Of a DNA stretch of 64,000 nucleotides, positions 8,567-20,020 are shown piece by piece (within the stretch, counting starts at the first letter, position 1; the number at the start of each line of letters is the position of its first letter). Below the pieces are notes generated by a model, which had not been told where the DNA came from, made no database searches, and was given only the letters and a program-made list of their open reading frames with translations. The stretch covers positions 5,785,716-5,849,715 of the forward strand of contig NZ_CP101655.1 in the NCBI RefSeq assembly GCF_028830055.1, written 5' to 3'. Source of the DNA: Pseudomonas serboccidentalis. Lineage in GTDB: Bacteria; Pseudomonadota; Gammaproteobacteria; Pseudomonadales; Pseudomonadaceae. The position numbers and the translations under genes were made by a program.

Positions 8567-9487
8567 ATGGATCTTCGCCAGTTGCGTTACTTCATCGCCC
8601 TCAACGAACACCGCAGTTTTGTCCGCGCGGCGGACGCGATGGGCATCACCCAGCCGGCATTCAGCCGCAGCATTCAAGGGCTGGAGCAAGAGTTCGGCTG
8701 CGTGCTGGTGGATCGTGGCAACAAGGATCTGCGCCCCACGCCCGAGGGCCAGGTGGTGCTGCAACACGCCCTGACCCTGGTCCAGGGCGCGGCGCTGCTC
8801 AGTGCCGAGGTGACGCAGATGACCAAGCTCGATGCCGGTGAACTGCACTTCGGTTGCGGCCCGGCGCCAGCGGTGAAACTGGTGCCGGATGCGGTGGCGC
8901 AATTCATCAACGCGCACCCGAAAGTGCGCACCTGTTTTCAGGTGGATAACTGGGAAAAACTCAGCCGTGCGCTGAGCCGCGAAGAGATCGAATTCTTCAT
9001 CGCTGACATTCGCCATTTCGAGGCCGATCCGAACTTTCAGACCCAGGCGCTGACGCCCAAGCGCGGGGTGTTTTTCTGCCGCCCGGGGCACCCGTTGCTG
9101 GCCAAGGAAAGCCTCTCGACCAACGACATGTTCGACTACCCGCTGGCGACCACACTGATCCCGCCGGGGATCCGCAAACTGCTGGCGAACCTCAGTGGCC
9201 GGATCGATTTTTCGCCGACCATCGAGACCGAGCATTTCCCGGCGCTGGTGAAGGTCGTGCTGCAATCGAATGCGATTGGCGTGGGCACGGAAGAGGCGTT
9301 CGTCGAGGACATTGCCCAGGGTTCGCTGGCGCTGCTGCACTGGCGCAACCTGCCGCAGAATCTGGAGAGCATGAACGCGCGCTGCGGGATTGTCAGTCGT
9401 ACCGGATTCAGGCTGTCGCCGGCGGCGCGGGCGATGATCGAGACGTTGGTGGCGGTGGATAAACAGGAAGTCAGCATGGTCGTTTGA
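8567..9487 (+). CDS. LysR-family regulator, second copy in locus
   Basis: I start at the ATG at 8567 (MDLRQLRYFIALNEHRSF) because GGAA sits 6 nt upstream; an ATG at 8552 would add five residues. The 306-residue protein has a LysR helix-turn-helix and substrate domain, with close similarity to the LysR at 4631. It is divergent from atsK and is the natural candidate for atsK and atsR control. Sulfate-ester LysR proteins usually respond to sulfur metabolites, but nothing in the sequence fixes the ligand. Confidence 0.87.
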   Translation: MDLRQLRYFIALNEHRSFVRAADAMGITQPAFSRSIQGLEQEFGCVLVDRGNKDLRPTPEGQVVLQHALTLVQGAALLSAEVTQMTKLDAGELHFGCGPAPAVKLVPDAVAQFINAHPKVRTCFQVDNWEKLSRALSREEIEFFIADIRHFEADPNFQTQALTPKRGVFFCRPGHPLLAKESLSTNDMFDYPLATTLIPPGIRKLLANLSGRIDFSPTIETEHFPALVKVVLQSNAIGVGTEEAFVEDIAQGSLALLHWRNLPQNLESMNARCGIVSRTGFRLSPAARAMIETLVAVDKQEVSMVV

Positions 9488-9492
9488 AGATC

Positions 9493-9560
9493 AAAAGATC
9501 GCAGCCTTCGGCAGCGCCTACATCAATCTATGCAGGCGCAGCCGAAAGCTGCGATCTTTT
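9493..9560. repeat. Intergenic inverted repeat, type B (R3)
   Basis: The left arm AAAAGATCGCAGCCTTCGGC... (9493-9518) and its near complement (9535-9560) lie between the convergent LysR and atsR genes. The type B core AAAGATCGCAGC also occurs in R4, R8, R10, R12 and R13. Confidence 0.88.
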
Positions 9561-9564
9561 GCTT

Positions 9565-10578
9565 TTAAAGCTTGGCCGCCGCCAGCTCAGGCGCCACCCA
9601 ATCGCTGACCTTGAACGGCTTGCGAATCAGCTTCTGCTGCGCCGCCAGGTCCACCGAGTCCTGCAATTTGCCGAGGAACACCGGGTCCAGCGTCGACGGG
9701 AACACTTCGCTGAGTTTCTGATCCTGCAGGTCCTGCGACAGGATCACCGGTGGATAACTCGCCAGCCCCGACACCAGTTGCACGTAAGCGTCCTTGTTGC
9801 TGTCCTGGGTCAACCACTCCACCGCCTGCTGCTGCGCCTTGAGCAGTTTCGCCACGACCTCCGGATGCCCGTCGACAAACTTGCCGGCGCCCACCAGCAC
9901 CGATTGCACGCTGCCGGCACCGCCCAGGTCCTTGGTGTTCAGCGGCAATTCCGCCAGCCCCTTGGCTTTCAGCGCCGTCAGCCCTGAACTGCCCCACGAC
10001 GCGTCGATCTGTTTGGCCGCCAGTGCCGCGACCGCCCCACTGAAGTCGAGGTTGATCACTTTCAGATCCTTCTCGCTCAAACCCTGACTGGCCAGCGCCG
10101 CGTCAAACGACAACTGCGTGGCGGTGCCACGGAAGATCGCCACGCGCTTGCCCTTGAGGTCCTGCAAGGTCTTGATCCCCGAGCCCGGCACCACGCCCAG
10201 ATACTGCTTCACCCCGCGCGCACTGGCGCTGAGCAAACGCGTGTCGAGGCCATTGGACTTGCCGATGATCGCCGCCAGATCGCCCAGATACGCCAGATCG
10301 ACCTGACCGTTGGCAAACGCTTCATTGATCACCGGCCCGGCGCCTTTGAAGAAGCTCCATTGAATCTTGATGCCCTGATCAGCGAAGGCCTTTTCGAAGA
10401 TCTGCCGATCCCGCAGCACGTCCACCACACCGCCACCGCTGTGCTGGGTGCCAGCGCTCAGGTCTGGCACAGCGATCCTGATTTCCTTGAGTTCGTCAGC
10501 GTGCGCGGTAAAGGCCAGCAGCCCCGCCAGCGCCGGGATGGTCAACAGGCTGAAGACACGTTTGAAGGGAAAGTTCAT
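9565..10578 (-). CDS. atsR: Sulfate-ester ABC transporter periplasmic binding protein
   Basis: This 337-residue protein has a Sec signal peptide (MNFPFKRVFSLLTIPALAGL ... AHA, about 27 residues) and an SsuA/TauA-type fold (IRIAVPDLSAGTQHSGGG ... YLGDLAAIIGKSNG ... DLKGKRVAIFRGTATQ). It would deliver sulfate esters to AtsB/AtsC, encoded by the divergent operon at 10975. It contains no Cys and no Met beyond the start codon, which is notable for an abundant binding protein made under sulfur limitation. The name follows the P. putida atsRBC system; a sulfonate substrate is an alternative. Confidence 0.88.
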   Translation of the reverse strand: MNFPFKRVFSLLTIPALAGLLAFTAHADELKEIRIAVPDLSAGTQHSGGGVVDVLRDRQIFEKAFADQGIKIQWSFFKGAGPVINEAFANGQVDLAYLGDLAAIIGKSNGLDTRLLSASARGVKQYLGVVPGSGIKTLQDLKGKRVAIFRGTATQLSFDAALASQGLSEKDLKVINLDFSGAVAALAAKQIDASWGSSGLTALKAKGLAELPLNTKDLGGAGSVQSVLVGAGKFVDGHPEVVAKLLKAQQQAVEWLTQDSNKDAYVQLVSGLASYPPVILSQDLQDQKLSEVFPSTLDPVFLGKLQDSVDLAAQQKLIRKPFKVSDWVAPELAAAKL

Positions 10579-10650
10579 GGGTACGGCTCCTTGATCACGA
10601 CAGGCGTTGAGGAGCCGAAAGTAGGCCGAAGCGTGACCTTCACTTAAATA

Positions 10651-10672
10651 CTATAAATGCACATTTTTATAG
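10651..10672. promoter_or_regulatory. Inverted repeat CTATAAA-N8-TTTATAG upstream of atsR
   Basis: Perfect 7-bp arms (10651-10657 and 10666-10672) start about 73 bp upstream of the atsR start codon. The size and AT content fit a LysR-type or CysB-type site. No experimental consensus is matched here. Confidence 0.35.
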
Positions 10673-10744
10673 CTTTTAACGCTAAACAAGCAACGGCGCG
10701 GCTTGCAGCGGCATATGCATTAACAGCATCGAAAATATTCTTCG

Positions 10745-10756
10745 AATGCATTGGAT
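10745..10756. promoter_or_regulatory. AATGCATTGGAT, shared with the receptor-LysR interval
   Basis: This is the exact reverse complement of ATCCAATGCATT at 4595-4606. A second related piece, ATATGCATTA, lies at 10713-10722. The pair could be the target of one of the two LysR proteins on the ats operon. Confidence 0.45.
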
Positions 10757-10851
10757 GCGCGTCGGGCTGGAGGCCTTAAATGGCGCTGCTTATCTCCAAA
10801 TCTAATTTTTAGCACAGCGCTTATAACTTATTGTTTTTAGCTAATGCCGCT

Positions 10852-10935
10852 AAAGATCGCAGCCTTCGGCCGCTCCTATCGAGTGAATTCACGGACGCAT
10901 CCCCCTGTAGGAGCTGCCGAAGGCTGCGATCTTTT
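10852..10935. repeat. Intergenic inverted repeat, type B (R4)
   Basis: Arms 10852-10878 (AAAGATCGCAGCCTTCGG...) and 10908-10935 are near-complementary. Unlike most copies it lies in a divergent interval, immediately upstream of atsB. An open frame running through it into atsB is not the true start. Confidence 0.85.
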
Positions 10936-10974
10936 GATCTTGATCCCGATCCAACCCGACAACGGAGGTCACTC

Positions 10975-12569
10975 ATGGCCCGTCATTCCCCGCTCAGCCT
11001 GCCGCTGCCCGCGCCGCCACTCAAAAGTCGACGGGCGTGGCCAAGCCTGAACCGACGCCTGTTGCCCTGGCTGTTGCCGATCAGCCTGTTTGCCCTGTGG
11101 TGGCTGGCTGCGCGCAATCAATGGATGAGCGAACAGATCCTGCCGGCGCCATCGCTGGTGTGGAACAGCGCTGTCGAGTTGTCCCAGGGTGAGTTGTGGA
11201 GTCACCTGTGGATCAGCCTGCAACGCCTGCTCTGGGGTTTGCTGGCAGGAATATCCGCTGGCGCAGTTCTGGGTGCCACGCTGGGTTTCAGCCGACGGCT
11301 CGAACGGCTGATCTTTCCAACGTTCGCCGGTCTCGCACAAGTGCCGACACTGGCGTGGATTCCGCTGTTCATGGTGTTTTTCGGCATCGGCGAAGTGCTG
11401 AAACTGGTGGTGCTGATCAAGGCCATCGTGGTCCCGGTGACCCTGCACACGCTGGTCGGCGTCCGTGATGCGCAACCGAAACTGCGCGAGGCCGCCGCCG
11501 TATTGCGCCTGCCGCCCTACTTGCTGATCCGCCGCCTGGTGCTGCCCGCCGCGCTTCCGGCGTTCATGGCCGGCGTGCGCCTGGCCCTGGCCGCAGGCTG
11601 GACTTCGTTGCTGGCGGTGGAGTTGCTGGCGTCCAGCGAAGGCATCGGTTACCTGATGGTCTGGGCGCGACAGCTGTTCATGCTCGACATCGTGTTTGTG
11701 TGCATCGTGGTCATCGGCCTGCTCGGCGTGGCGATGGATCGCGGCATCGGCTTGCTCGACCGCAAACTGGTGCACTGGCCGCACCCGGCCACCGCAGAAA
11801 TCCGCCGTGGCCTGCGTTATGAAGGCTGGCAACGTCTGCAACCATGGCTGTTGCCGCTGGCCCTGCTCGGCGTCTGGCAAGTGGCGAGCGATCAGCAGTG
11901 GATCGACGCGAACATCCTGGTCAGCCCGCTGGCGGTGCTGGAAACGACCACGAACGGTCTGCTCGACGGCACGCTGATCAGCGGCATGGCCTTGAGCCTC
12001 GGCCGCACTGTGGGCGGTTTGTTGCTCGGTGGCGGACTCGGTTTCGCCCTCGGCCTGCTGCTGGGCCTGTCGCGCACCAGCGAACGGCTGCTCGGCCCGA
12101 CCCTCGCAGCACTGCGGCAGATTGCGATTTTTGCCTGGGTGCCGCTGCTCACCGCGTGGTTCGGATTGGGTGAATTGTCGAAGTGGGTATTCGTCGCCCT
12201 CGCCGCGTTCTTCCCACTGTTCATCGCCACCCAACGCAGCGTCGCCAACCTCTCGCCACAACTCAATGAAGCCGCGCAAGTGCTGCGCCTGAGCCTCGGC
12301 CAACGCCTGCGTCGCCTGGTGCTGCCGGGTGCGGCACCGGGGATTTTTGCCGGGCTGCGCCTAAGCCTGATCTACGCCTGGCTCGGCACCATCGGCGCCG
12401 AATACTTCATGCCGTCCAACGGCGGCATCGGCAGCCAGATGATCGGCGCGCAACAGCTGCTGCGCATGGACCTGATCATGGCCGGGATGCTGTTGGTCGG
12501 CCTCACCGGCGCCCTGCTCAACCTCATCGGCCAACGCCTGGAAATTCGCGCCACTCGCTGGAGACACGC

Positions 12570-12573
<4 letters not shown>
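10975..12573 (+). CDS. atsB: Sulfate-ester ABC transporter permease, internally duplicated
   Basis: The start is the ATG at 10975, five bases after GGAGGT; the open frame further upstream runs through a repeat. The 532-residue protein carries two full SsuC/TauC-type permease units in tandem (about 20-260 and 270-532). Each has the EAA loop that contacts the ATPase: EAAAVLRLPPYLLIRRLVLP and EAAQVLRLSLGQRLRRLVLP. One chain would therefore supply both membrane halves of the importer. Its stop overlaps the atsC start as ATGA, so the two are translationally coupled. AtsR is divergently encoded. Confidence 0.9.
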
Positions 12574-15010
<2,437 letters not shown>

Positions 15011-15025
15011 GGTTGCCTGACAAAC

Positions 15026-15095
15026 CGCTTTCGCGAGCAGGCTCACTCCCACAGTTGGAATGCGTCCCCCTGTAGGAGTGAGCCTGCTCGCAATG
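15026..15095. repeat. Intergenic inverted repeat, type A (R5)
   Basis: Arms CGCTTTCGCGAGCAGGC... (from 15026) and GTAGGAGTGAGCCTGCTCGC... (to 15095) lie between the convergent atsA and desaturase genes. Confidence 0.88.
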
Positions 15096-15115
15096 AGGTC
15101 CTTTGCAACAACAGA

Positions 15116-16189
15116 TCAAGCCCGGGCAGTACGCACCTCTTCCTGCACCACCTCATCCTTGCGAACAAACCGGTTCGCCCGCCCAAACGTGCCGAAATCA
15201 TTGAATCGCACGCCCATCTCGCGCATCACCTTGTGCGCCACCGGCACGGTCATCTGGCGAATGTAGAACGGCTCTTTCACCACGAAATGGTGAATCCCGT
15301 GGCTGCTGCCGAAGTTGAAGCAGAACGCCTGCAACGGCCACAACCACCACGGATTCAGCACCTGGCATTGCTGCAGCACATTGCCGGGCTCGACGTCACC
15401 GTAGTAATGCATGTTCGAACTGATGAAGTGCAGGCAAAACGTGCGCAGCACGTTCGGGCCGATGATCACCACCGCCGCGATGTCGATCACCTGCATGACC
15501 GACAGCGTGGTCGCCGACCATTCAATCGGCGAACCCATGAGGTAGGCGATGCCATTCGCCGCATGAAAGCCGAGAAACACGTACCACGCCCCCCAATGCA
15601 CCAGCGCCAGCGGCGCGTAGACCTTCAGGCTACGTTTGATGATGCTGACTTTGTGCGCCCAGGTTTTCGCCCGCAGCATACGGATGAACGCCGACATCAC
15701 GTTATCGCCAACCATCAACAGCCGCGCAAAGCCCCACGGCTCGCCGTTGGTGATCGCGCGCTCTTCCATGTCGGTTTCGGTGCCGGAGACCTTGTGATGG
15801 TTGAGGTGCAGATGCCGACGGATCCACGGGTTGATCGTGCTCGGCCGCGCCAGCCACACCAGTCCCATCATCAAGTTGTGCGACACGCGCTGCTTGCGGA
15901 AATACATGCTGTGGATCAGGTCGTGCTCCAGCTCATGGGTCAACGAGGCGAAAAAAGCGTTGAGCAGCAGGCACACCCACCATGCCATGTGACCGCTGAT
16001 GTACAGCGCCGCCGAGCCGATCATCCCGGCCAACGCGAACGCCAGGATTCCCGCGCCCAGCGCATCCTGATGCTGGAGAATCGGATAGCGCTCACGCAGT
16101 TCGACGCCTTTGGCCAGCACCACTTCGCGAATATGCGCTGATCGCTGAGCAGCATTGTGTCGCTGGGGACTTGCAGAAGTACGGTCCAT
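15116..16189 (-). CDS. Membrane fatty acid desaturase/hydroxylase family protein
   Basis: This encodes 357 residues with four or more membrane segments (ALGAGILAFALAGMIGSAAL, WWVCLLLNAFFASL and others). It has the three histidine boxes of non-haem di-iron membrane oxygenases: HELEHDLIH, HLHLNHH and HGIHHF. Such enzymes desaturate or hydroxylate lipids or hydrocarbons at the cytoplasmic face of the membrane. It is divergent from an AraC-family gene 100 bp away that likely controls it. It differs from DesA at 28059. The electron donor and substrate are not evident. Confidence 0.82.
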   Translation of the reverse strand: MDRTSASPQRHNAAQRSAHIREVVLAKGVELRERYPILQHQDALGAGILAFALAGMIGSAALYISGHMAWWVCLLLNAFFASLTHELEHDLIHSMYFRKQRVSHNLMMGLVWLARPSTINPWIRRHLHLNHHKVSGTETDMEERAITNGEPWGFARLLMVGDNVMSAFIRMLRAKTWAHKVSIIKRSLKVYAPLALVHWGAWYVFLGFHAANGIAYLMGSPIEWSATTLSVMQVIDIAAVVIIGPNVLRTFCLHFISSNMHYYGDVEPGNVLQQCQVLNPWWLWPLQAFCFNFGSSHGIHHFVVKEPFYIRQMTVPVAHKVMREMGVRFNDFGTFGRANRFVRKDEVVQEEVRTARA

Positions 16190-16289
16190 GCTTCCATCCT
16201 CTGGTTATCGATGCTCGCATCCTGCCCTGTGCGGTTGCAGAACACGCTAGCCGAGCACGCCAACCTGTTGACCGGAAGCGCCAATCAGC

Positions 16290-17294
16290 ATGAAGGAACC
16301 GACCTCCCTCGCCAGTTGGACCCGTGCCTTGCGCAAACAACTCGATGCGCTGGGTCTGGACAGCATTGCCCTGTGCGAACAGGCTGGCCTCGATCCGCAG
16401 CTGATGGACGACCCGAACGCGCGCTATCCACTGTCCGGCACCACGCGCCTGTGGGAATTGGCGGTGCAGGCCAGCGGCGATCCAGCGATCGGTCTGCGGG
16501 TGTCGCGCTTCGTCAGCCCGACCACGTTTCACGCGCTCGGTTATGCGCTGGTGGCCAGCGGCAGCCTGCGTGAGGTGTTCGAGCGCATCGTGCGTTATCA
16601 CCCGGTAGTCAGCGATGCGCTGGAGCTGGAACTGAGCCAGGGCGACGACCGTTATCTGTTCCGTCTGAAGACTCCGCCAGGCAATCCGGCGCCGGCCTTC
16701 GAAGCCATTGATGCGTTCACCGCGATCTATGTGCGCACCTGCCGCAATCGCCTGGGCCGCGACTACGCGCCGCTGGCGGTGTATCTGCGCCGTCCGGAGC
16801 CGGTCGACGCGCACCAGTGGCACAAGGTGTTCCGCGCCCCGGTGCATTTCTCCTGCGCCGAAGATCGCCTGGAGTTCGCTCTCGCCGACTTCGACAGCCA
16901 CCTCGACGACGCCAACCCGGAACTGGCCGAACACAACGAAGCGGTGCTCAAGCGCACCCTGGCCCAGCTCAAACCGCTGACCTGGGAGCGCAAGGTACGC
17001 GACGCCATCGAAGAGCAACTGCCCGAAGGCGAACCCAGCGCCGAACGCATCGCCCAAGCGTTGCACCTGAGCCTGCGCAGCCTGCAACGGCATCTGGCGG
17101 ATGAAGGCTGTCGCTTCGACACGCTGCTCAACGAGAGCCGCGAAAACCTCGCGCTGCTGCACCTGCGTGATCCGCAGTGTTCGTTGAGTGAGGTCAGTTA
17201 TCTGCTGGGGTTTGCCGACACCAGCAGCTTCAGCCGGGCGTTCAAACGCTGGACCGGGATGACGCCGGGGCAGTTTCGCGATCAGTTGCGCTGA
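16290..17294 (+). CDS. AraC-family transcriptional regulator
   Basis: This encodes 334 residues: an N-terminal arabinose-binding-like sensor region (residues about 20-205, SGTTRLWELAVQASGDPAIG ... FHALGYALVASGSL) of the OruR/ArgR-type class, and a C-terminal double helix-turn-helix (IAQALHLSLRSLQRHLADEG ... VSYLLGFADTSSFSRAFKRW). It is divergent from the membrane desaturase, which is its most likely target. The ligand is unknown; regulators of this class often sense fatty acids or amino acids. Confidence 0.85.
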   Translation: MKEPTSLASWTRALRKQLDALGLDSIALCEQAGLDPQLMDDPNARYPLSGTTRLWELAVQASGDPAIGLRVSRFVSPTTFHALGYALVASGSLREVFERIVRYHPVVSDALELELSQGDDRYLFRLKTPPGNPAPAFEAIDAFTAIYVRTCRNRLGRDYAPLAVYLRRPEPVDAHQWHKVFRAPVHFSCAEDRLEFALADFDSHLDDANPELAEHNEAVLKRTLAQLKPLTWERKVRDAIEEQLPEGEPSAERIAQALHLSLRSLQRHLADEGCRFDTLLNESRENLALLHLRDPQCSLSEVSYLLGFADTSSFSRAFKRWTGMTPGQFRDQLR

Positions 17295-17319
17295 TCCAGA
17301 ATCAGGTTGTCTGATCTGA

Positions 17320-17393
17320 CGCCATCGCGAGCAGGCTCACTCCTACAGGGGGAACGCATTCCAATTGTAGGAGTGAGCCTGCTCGCGATAGCG
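17320..17393. repeat. Intergenic inverted repeat, type A (R6)
   Basis: Arms 17320-17346 (CGCCATCGCGAGCAGGCTCA...) and 17367-17393 lie between the convergent AraC and histidine kinase genes. The loop contains GAACGCATTCCAATT, a module common to several copies. Confidence 0.9.
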
Positions 17394-17397
17394 CCCT

Positions 17398-18783
17398 TTA
17401 ATTCAACGCAAAACCCAGCTCAAAAACGCTGCCGTCAGCATCACTGCTCACCCGTACCCGCCCGCCATGCAATTGCATGATCGACTGCACAATCGCCAAC
17501 CCCAGCCCACCCGAATCCCCCGGCTCTGCCCGCGAAGGGTCGACGCGATAGAAGCGATCGAACAATTTGCCCAAATGCTGCGGCGCAATGGCCGGGCCGT
17601 GGTTATGCACCTGCAACCAGCCCACGCCGGGCTCATCCCGGCGCCGCAGGCTGATCAATGTGCCTGCATCCGCATGCCGCACTGCATTGGCCAACAGGTT
17701 GCCAAGGGCGCGCTGCAGCAGTTGCTGATCGGCGAACAGTTCGCCGTGCAACTGGTTTTCCAGGCGCAACTCGCGGTCATCCGCCAAGGCTTCAAAGTAA
17801 TCGCAGAGCTCGCTGCCAACGCTGTGCAGATCCAGCGTGCGCCGGTCGAGCGCCCGCTCCGCCTGTTCGGCGCGGGCGAGGAACATCAGGTTCTCGGCCA
17901 TGCGCTTGAGGCGTTCGAATTCTTCCATGTTCGACGCCAGCAGCTCCTGATATTCAGCGGTGCTGCGCGGGTGATTCAGCGCCTGACCGTTGCTCGCCAG
18001 CAGGGTGTGCAGAGGCGTGCGGATCTCGTGCGCAAGGTCGGCGGAAAACTGCGACAGCCGCTGCACGCTATCGTCCAGGCGCGCGAGCATGCCGTTGAGT
18101 GCCTGCACCGGTTCGAGCAACTCTGCTGGCGTACCGCTCGCTGGCAACCGTTGATCGAGGCTGCGCAGGTCGATCCCGCGCACCGCTTCGCTCAATTGTC
18201 GCAACGGTTGCAGACCACGGCGCAGCAGCACCAGGCCCAGCGCGAACGCGAGCAACGCGCCGAGCCCGACCGCCAGATAGAGGCGCAAGCGATAACTGCC
18301 GAGCATCTGCTCACGCTCACTGAGCACCTTGCCGGCGATCACCGTCAGCGGCTCACCGTTCGGGCCCTGAGCCTCACCGGACAGCAACGCCAGCTCGGCA
18401 CCGTCCGGCGCTTGCCAGGTCAGCACGTCGTGGCGCTGCGGCGTATGCTCGCGGGGGATCGCCTTCAGCGCCGGCAATTCACGCTGGCGAGGGTTGATGC
18501 CGATGACGCTTGATCCGTCGGCGCGCCGCACCAGCAGCAGGCTGTCGAGGTTACCGAGCATGTTCTGGTACAACCGTGGCCGCGCCTGCAAGGCATCGAG
18601 GCTATCGCTGTCAGCGAGCAATGCGCGCACCTGTTCAAGGCGACCGAGCAGCGCCAGATCATCGCGGTAAGCGATCTCCGACGCCAACGAGCGGTAGAGG
18701 AACACGCCAATCGCACTGAGCACCAACGCGCAGACCACGGCGAACGCCAGCGCCAGACGCCAGGTGATCGACCTAGCGCGCAT
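17398..18783 (-). CDS. Sensor histidine kinase, HprS/CusS-like
   Basis: This encodes 461 residues. TM1 is near residues 9-33, a periplasmic sensor domain of about 140 residues follows, then TM2 ([20 protein letters not shown]), HAMP, HisKA with the phospho-accepting His in [10 protein letters not shown], and HATPase (N box [11 protein letters not shown] box SGGLGLAI). It belongs to the heavy-metal sensor kinase group. Its start overlaps the regulator gene by 11 bp. The neighbouring hiuH gene matches the E. coli hprRS-hiuH arrangement, where the system senses peroxide/hypochlorite rather than copper. The HprS assignment is inference from context. Confidence 0.9.
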   Translation of the reverse strand: MRARSITWRLALAFAVVCALVLSAIGVFLYRSLASEIAYRDDLALLGRLEQVRALLADSDSLDALQARPRLYQNMLGNLDSLLLVRRADGSSVIGINPRQRELPALKAIPREHTPQRHDVLTWQAPDGAELALLSGEAQGPNGEPLTVIAGKVLSEREQMLGSYRLRLYLAVGLGALLAFALGLVLLRRGLQPLRQLSEAVRGIDLRSLDQRLPASGTPAELLEPVQALNGMLARLDDSVQRLSQFSADLAHEIRTPLHTLLASNGQALNHPRSTAEYQELLASNMEEFERLKRMAENLMFLARAEQAERALDRRTLDLHSVGSELCDYFEALADDRELRLENQLHGELFADQQLLQRALGNLLANAVRHADAGTLISLRRRDEPGVGWLQVHNHGPAIAPQHLGKLFDRFYRVDPSRAEPGDSGGLGLAIVQSIMQLHGGRVRVSSDADGSVFELGFALN

Positions 18784-19453
18784 CGTCGGGCGCTTCCAGC
18801 TGATAGCCGACGCCGCGCACGGTGTGGATCAGTTTCGGCATGTACGGATCATCGACCTTGGCCCGCAAGCGACGCACCGCCACTTCGACCATGTTGGTGT
18901 CGCTGTCGAAATTCAGGTTCCACACCTGCGAGGCGATCAGCGTGCGCGACAACACTTCGCCATGACGGCTGGCAAGCAGTTGCAGCAGGGCAAACTCCTT
19001 GTTGGTCAAGGCAATGCGCTGACCGCCGCGACTGACCCGACGCCGTAGCACATCAATCTCAAGGTCGGCGATGCTGTAGGACTCGGCCTCGCGCATCGGC
19101 CCGCGCCGCAGCAGCGTGCGCACCCGCGCAAGCAATTCGGCGAACGCGAAGGGTTTGAGCAAGTAATCGTCGGCGCCCAGTTCGAGGCCGCGCACACGGT
19201 CTTCGATGGCATCCTTGGCGGTCAGGAACAGGACCGGCGTGGCGCCGCGCTGGCGGATCAGTTGCAGCAGTTGCCAGCCGTTGAGGCCCGGCAGCATCAC
19301 ATCGAGGATGATCAGGTCGTACGCCTGCTGTTCGATGAAATAGCGCCCGTCGAGGCCATTGAGTGCCACGTCCACGGCGAAACCCGATTCGCCGAGCCCT
19401 TTGGCCAGGAAGTTCGCGGTTTTGGCTTCATCTTCTACGACCAGCAAACGCAT
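18773..19453 (-). CDS. OmpR-family response regulator, HprR/CusR-like
   Basis: I start at [15 protein letters not shown] (ATG at 19453), preceded by AGGTG. The 226-residue protein has a receiver domain with the phosphorylation Asp in [14 protein letters not shown] and the conserved Lys in [15 protein letters not shown] winged-helix output domain follows ([22 protein letters not shown]). It belongs to the heavy-metal response regulator family. It is divergent from hiuH with a perfect palindrome in between at 19507-19523, as expected for direct control of both units. Confidence 0.9.
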   Translation of the reverse strand: MRLLVVEDEAKTANFLAKGLGESGFAVDVALNGLDGRYFIEQQAYDLIILDVMLPGLNGWQLLQLIRQRGATPVLFLTAKDAIEDRVRGLELGADDYLLKPFAFAELLARVRTLLRRGPMREAESYSIADLEIDVLRRRVSRGGQRIALTNKEFALLQLLASRHGEVLSRTLIASQVWNLNFDSDTNMVEVAVRRLRAKVDDPYMPKLIHTVRGVGYQLEAPDDAR

Positions 19454-19506
19454 GGCACACCTCGATTGATCAGGCACACAGGCTAGGCGCCTTCGGCCCG
19501 GTTGCC

Positions 19507-19523
19507 CATTACAAACTTGTAAT
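19507..19523. promoter_or_regulatory. HprR-box-like palindrome
   Basis: CATTACAAACTTGTAAT contains a perfect inverted repeat, ATTACAA-AC-TTGTAAT (19508-19523), in the 136-bp interval between the response regulator and hiuH. It closely resembles the E. coli HprR target CATTACAAAATTGTAATG as I recall it. It probably serves both divergent promoters. Confidence 0.7.
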
Positions 19524-19589
19524 CCGACTGACGAGGTTCTGACGAGGAGCGCCGGCTAACGTGGCGACCTTCGCTTTCGGAGCCTGTTC

Positions 19590-20003
19590 ATGACCCTCAA
19601 CTACCTCGTTGCGAGCTTCGCCATCGGTCTGAGCGCCTGTTCAAGCCTGGCGCTGGCCGCCAGCAACCCGCTGAGCGTGCACGTGCTCAATCTGGAAAAC
19701 GGCCTGCCGTCCCCCGGAATCAACGTGACCCTGGAAAAACACGTCGCTCAGAACTGGCAGCCACTGGCTCAGGGCACCACCAACGAACAGGGGCGCATCG
19801 CCGAACTGTTTCCGGCCAAACAGCCTTTCGAAGCGGGGGAATACCGGGTGGTGTTCAAGACTGGCGAGTACTTCGAAAAGAACAAACGCGAGACGTTTTT
19901 CCCGGAGATTCCGGTGATCTTTGAAGTGAAGCAGACTGACCAGCACTACCACATCCCGTTGCTGCTCAGCCCTTATGGCTTCTCGACCTATCGTGGTTCG
20001 TAG
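19590..20003 (+). CDS. hiuH: Periplasmic 5-hydroxyisourate hydrolase
   Basis: This encodes 137 residues: a signal peptide (about residues 1-23, ending LALAA) and a transthyretin-like domain with both family signatures, LSVHVLNLENGLPSPG near the start and the C-terminal tetrapeptide YRGS. The enzyme converts 5-hydroxyisourate to OHCU in urate breakdown. A periplasmic form next to an HprRS-like system is the same pairing as in E. coli. No other purine-catabolism genes are nearby, so here it is tied to the two-component system rather than a urate operon. Confidence 0.93.
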   Translation: MTLNYLVASFAIGLSACSSLALAASNPLSVHVLNLENGLPSPGINVTLEKHVAQNWQPLAQGTTNEQGRIAELFPAKQPFEAGEYRVVFKTGEYFEKNKRETFFPEIPVIFEVKQTDQHYHIPLLLSPYGFSTYRGS

Positions 20004-20020
20004 CCACCACACAAATCCTC

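Larger units (their letters stand above)
10579..10974. other. Divergent atsR / atsBCA promoter region
   Basis: This 396-bp region holds three things. An inverted repeat close to atsR lies at 10651-10672. AATGCAT-type motifs lie at 10713-10722 and 10745-10756. A type B repeat (R4) lies at 10852-10935, just before the ribosome binding site of atsB (GGAGGT at 10964-10969). Confidence 0.6.

Noticed and set aside
10831..10974. Upstream extension of the atsB open frame
   Set aside because: The extension runs through an intergenic repeat (R4), and the ATG at 10975 has an ideal GGAGGT site.
10969..12303. Minus-strand open frame of 444 codons opposite atsB
   Set aside because: It is antisense to a permease gene with two EAA loops. 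The antisense product is mostly Gln, His and Arg.
17398..19453. Two-component system read simply as copper-responsive CopRS/CusRS
   Set aside because: No copper-resistance genes adjoin it. The divergent hiuH gene and the HprR-type palindrome favour the HprRS type, though the families are close.
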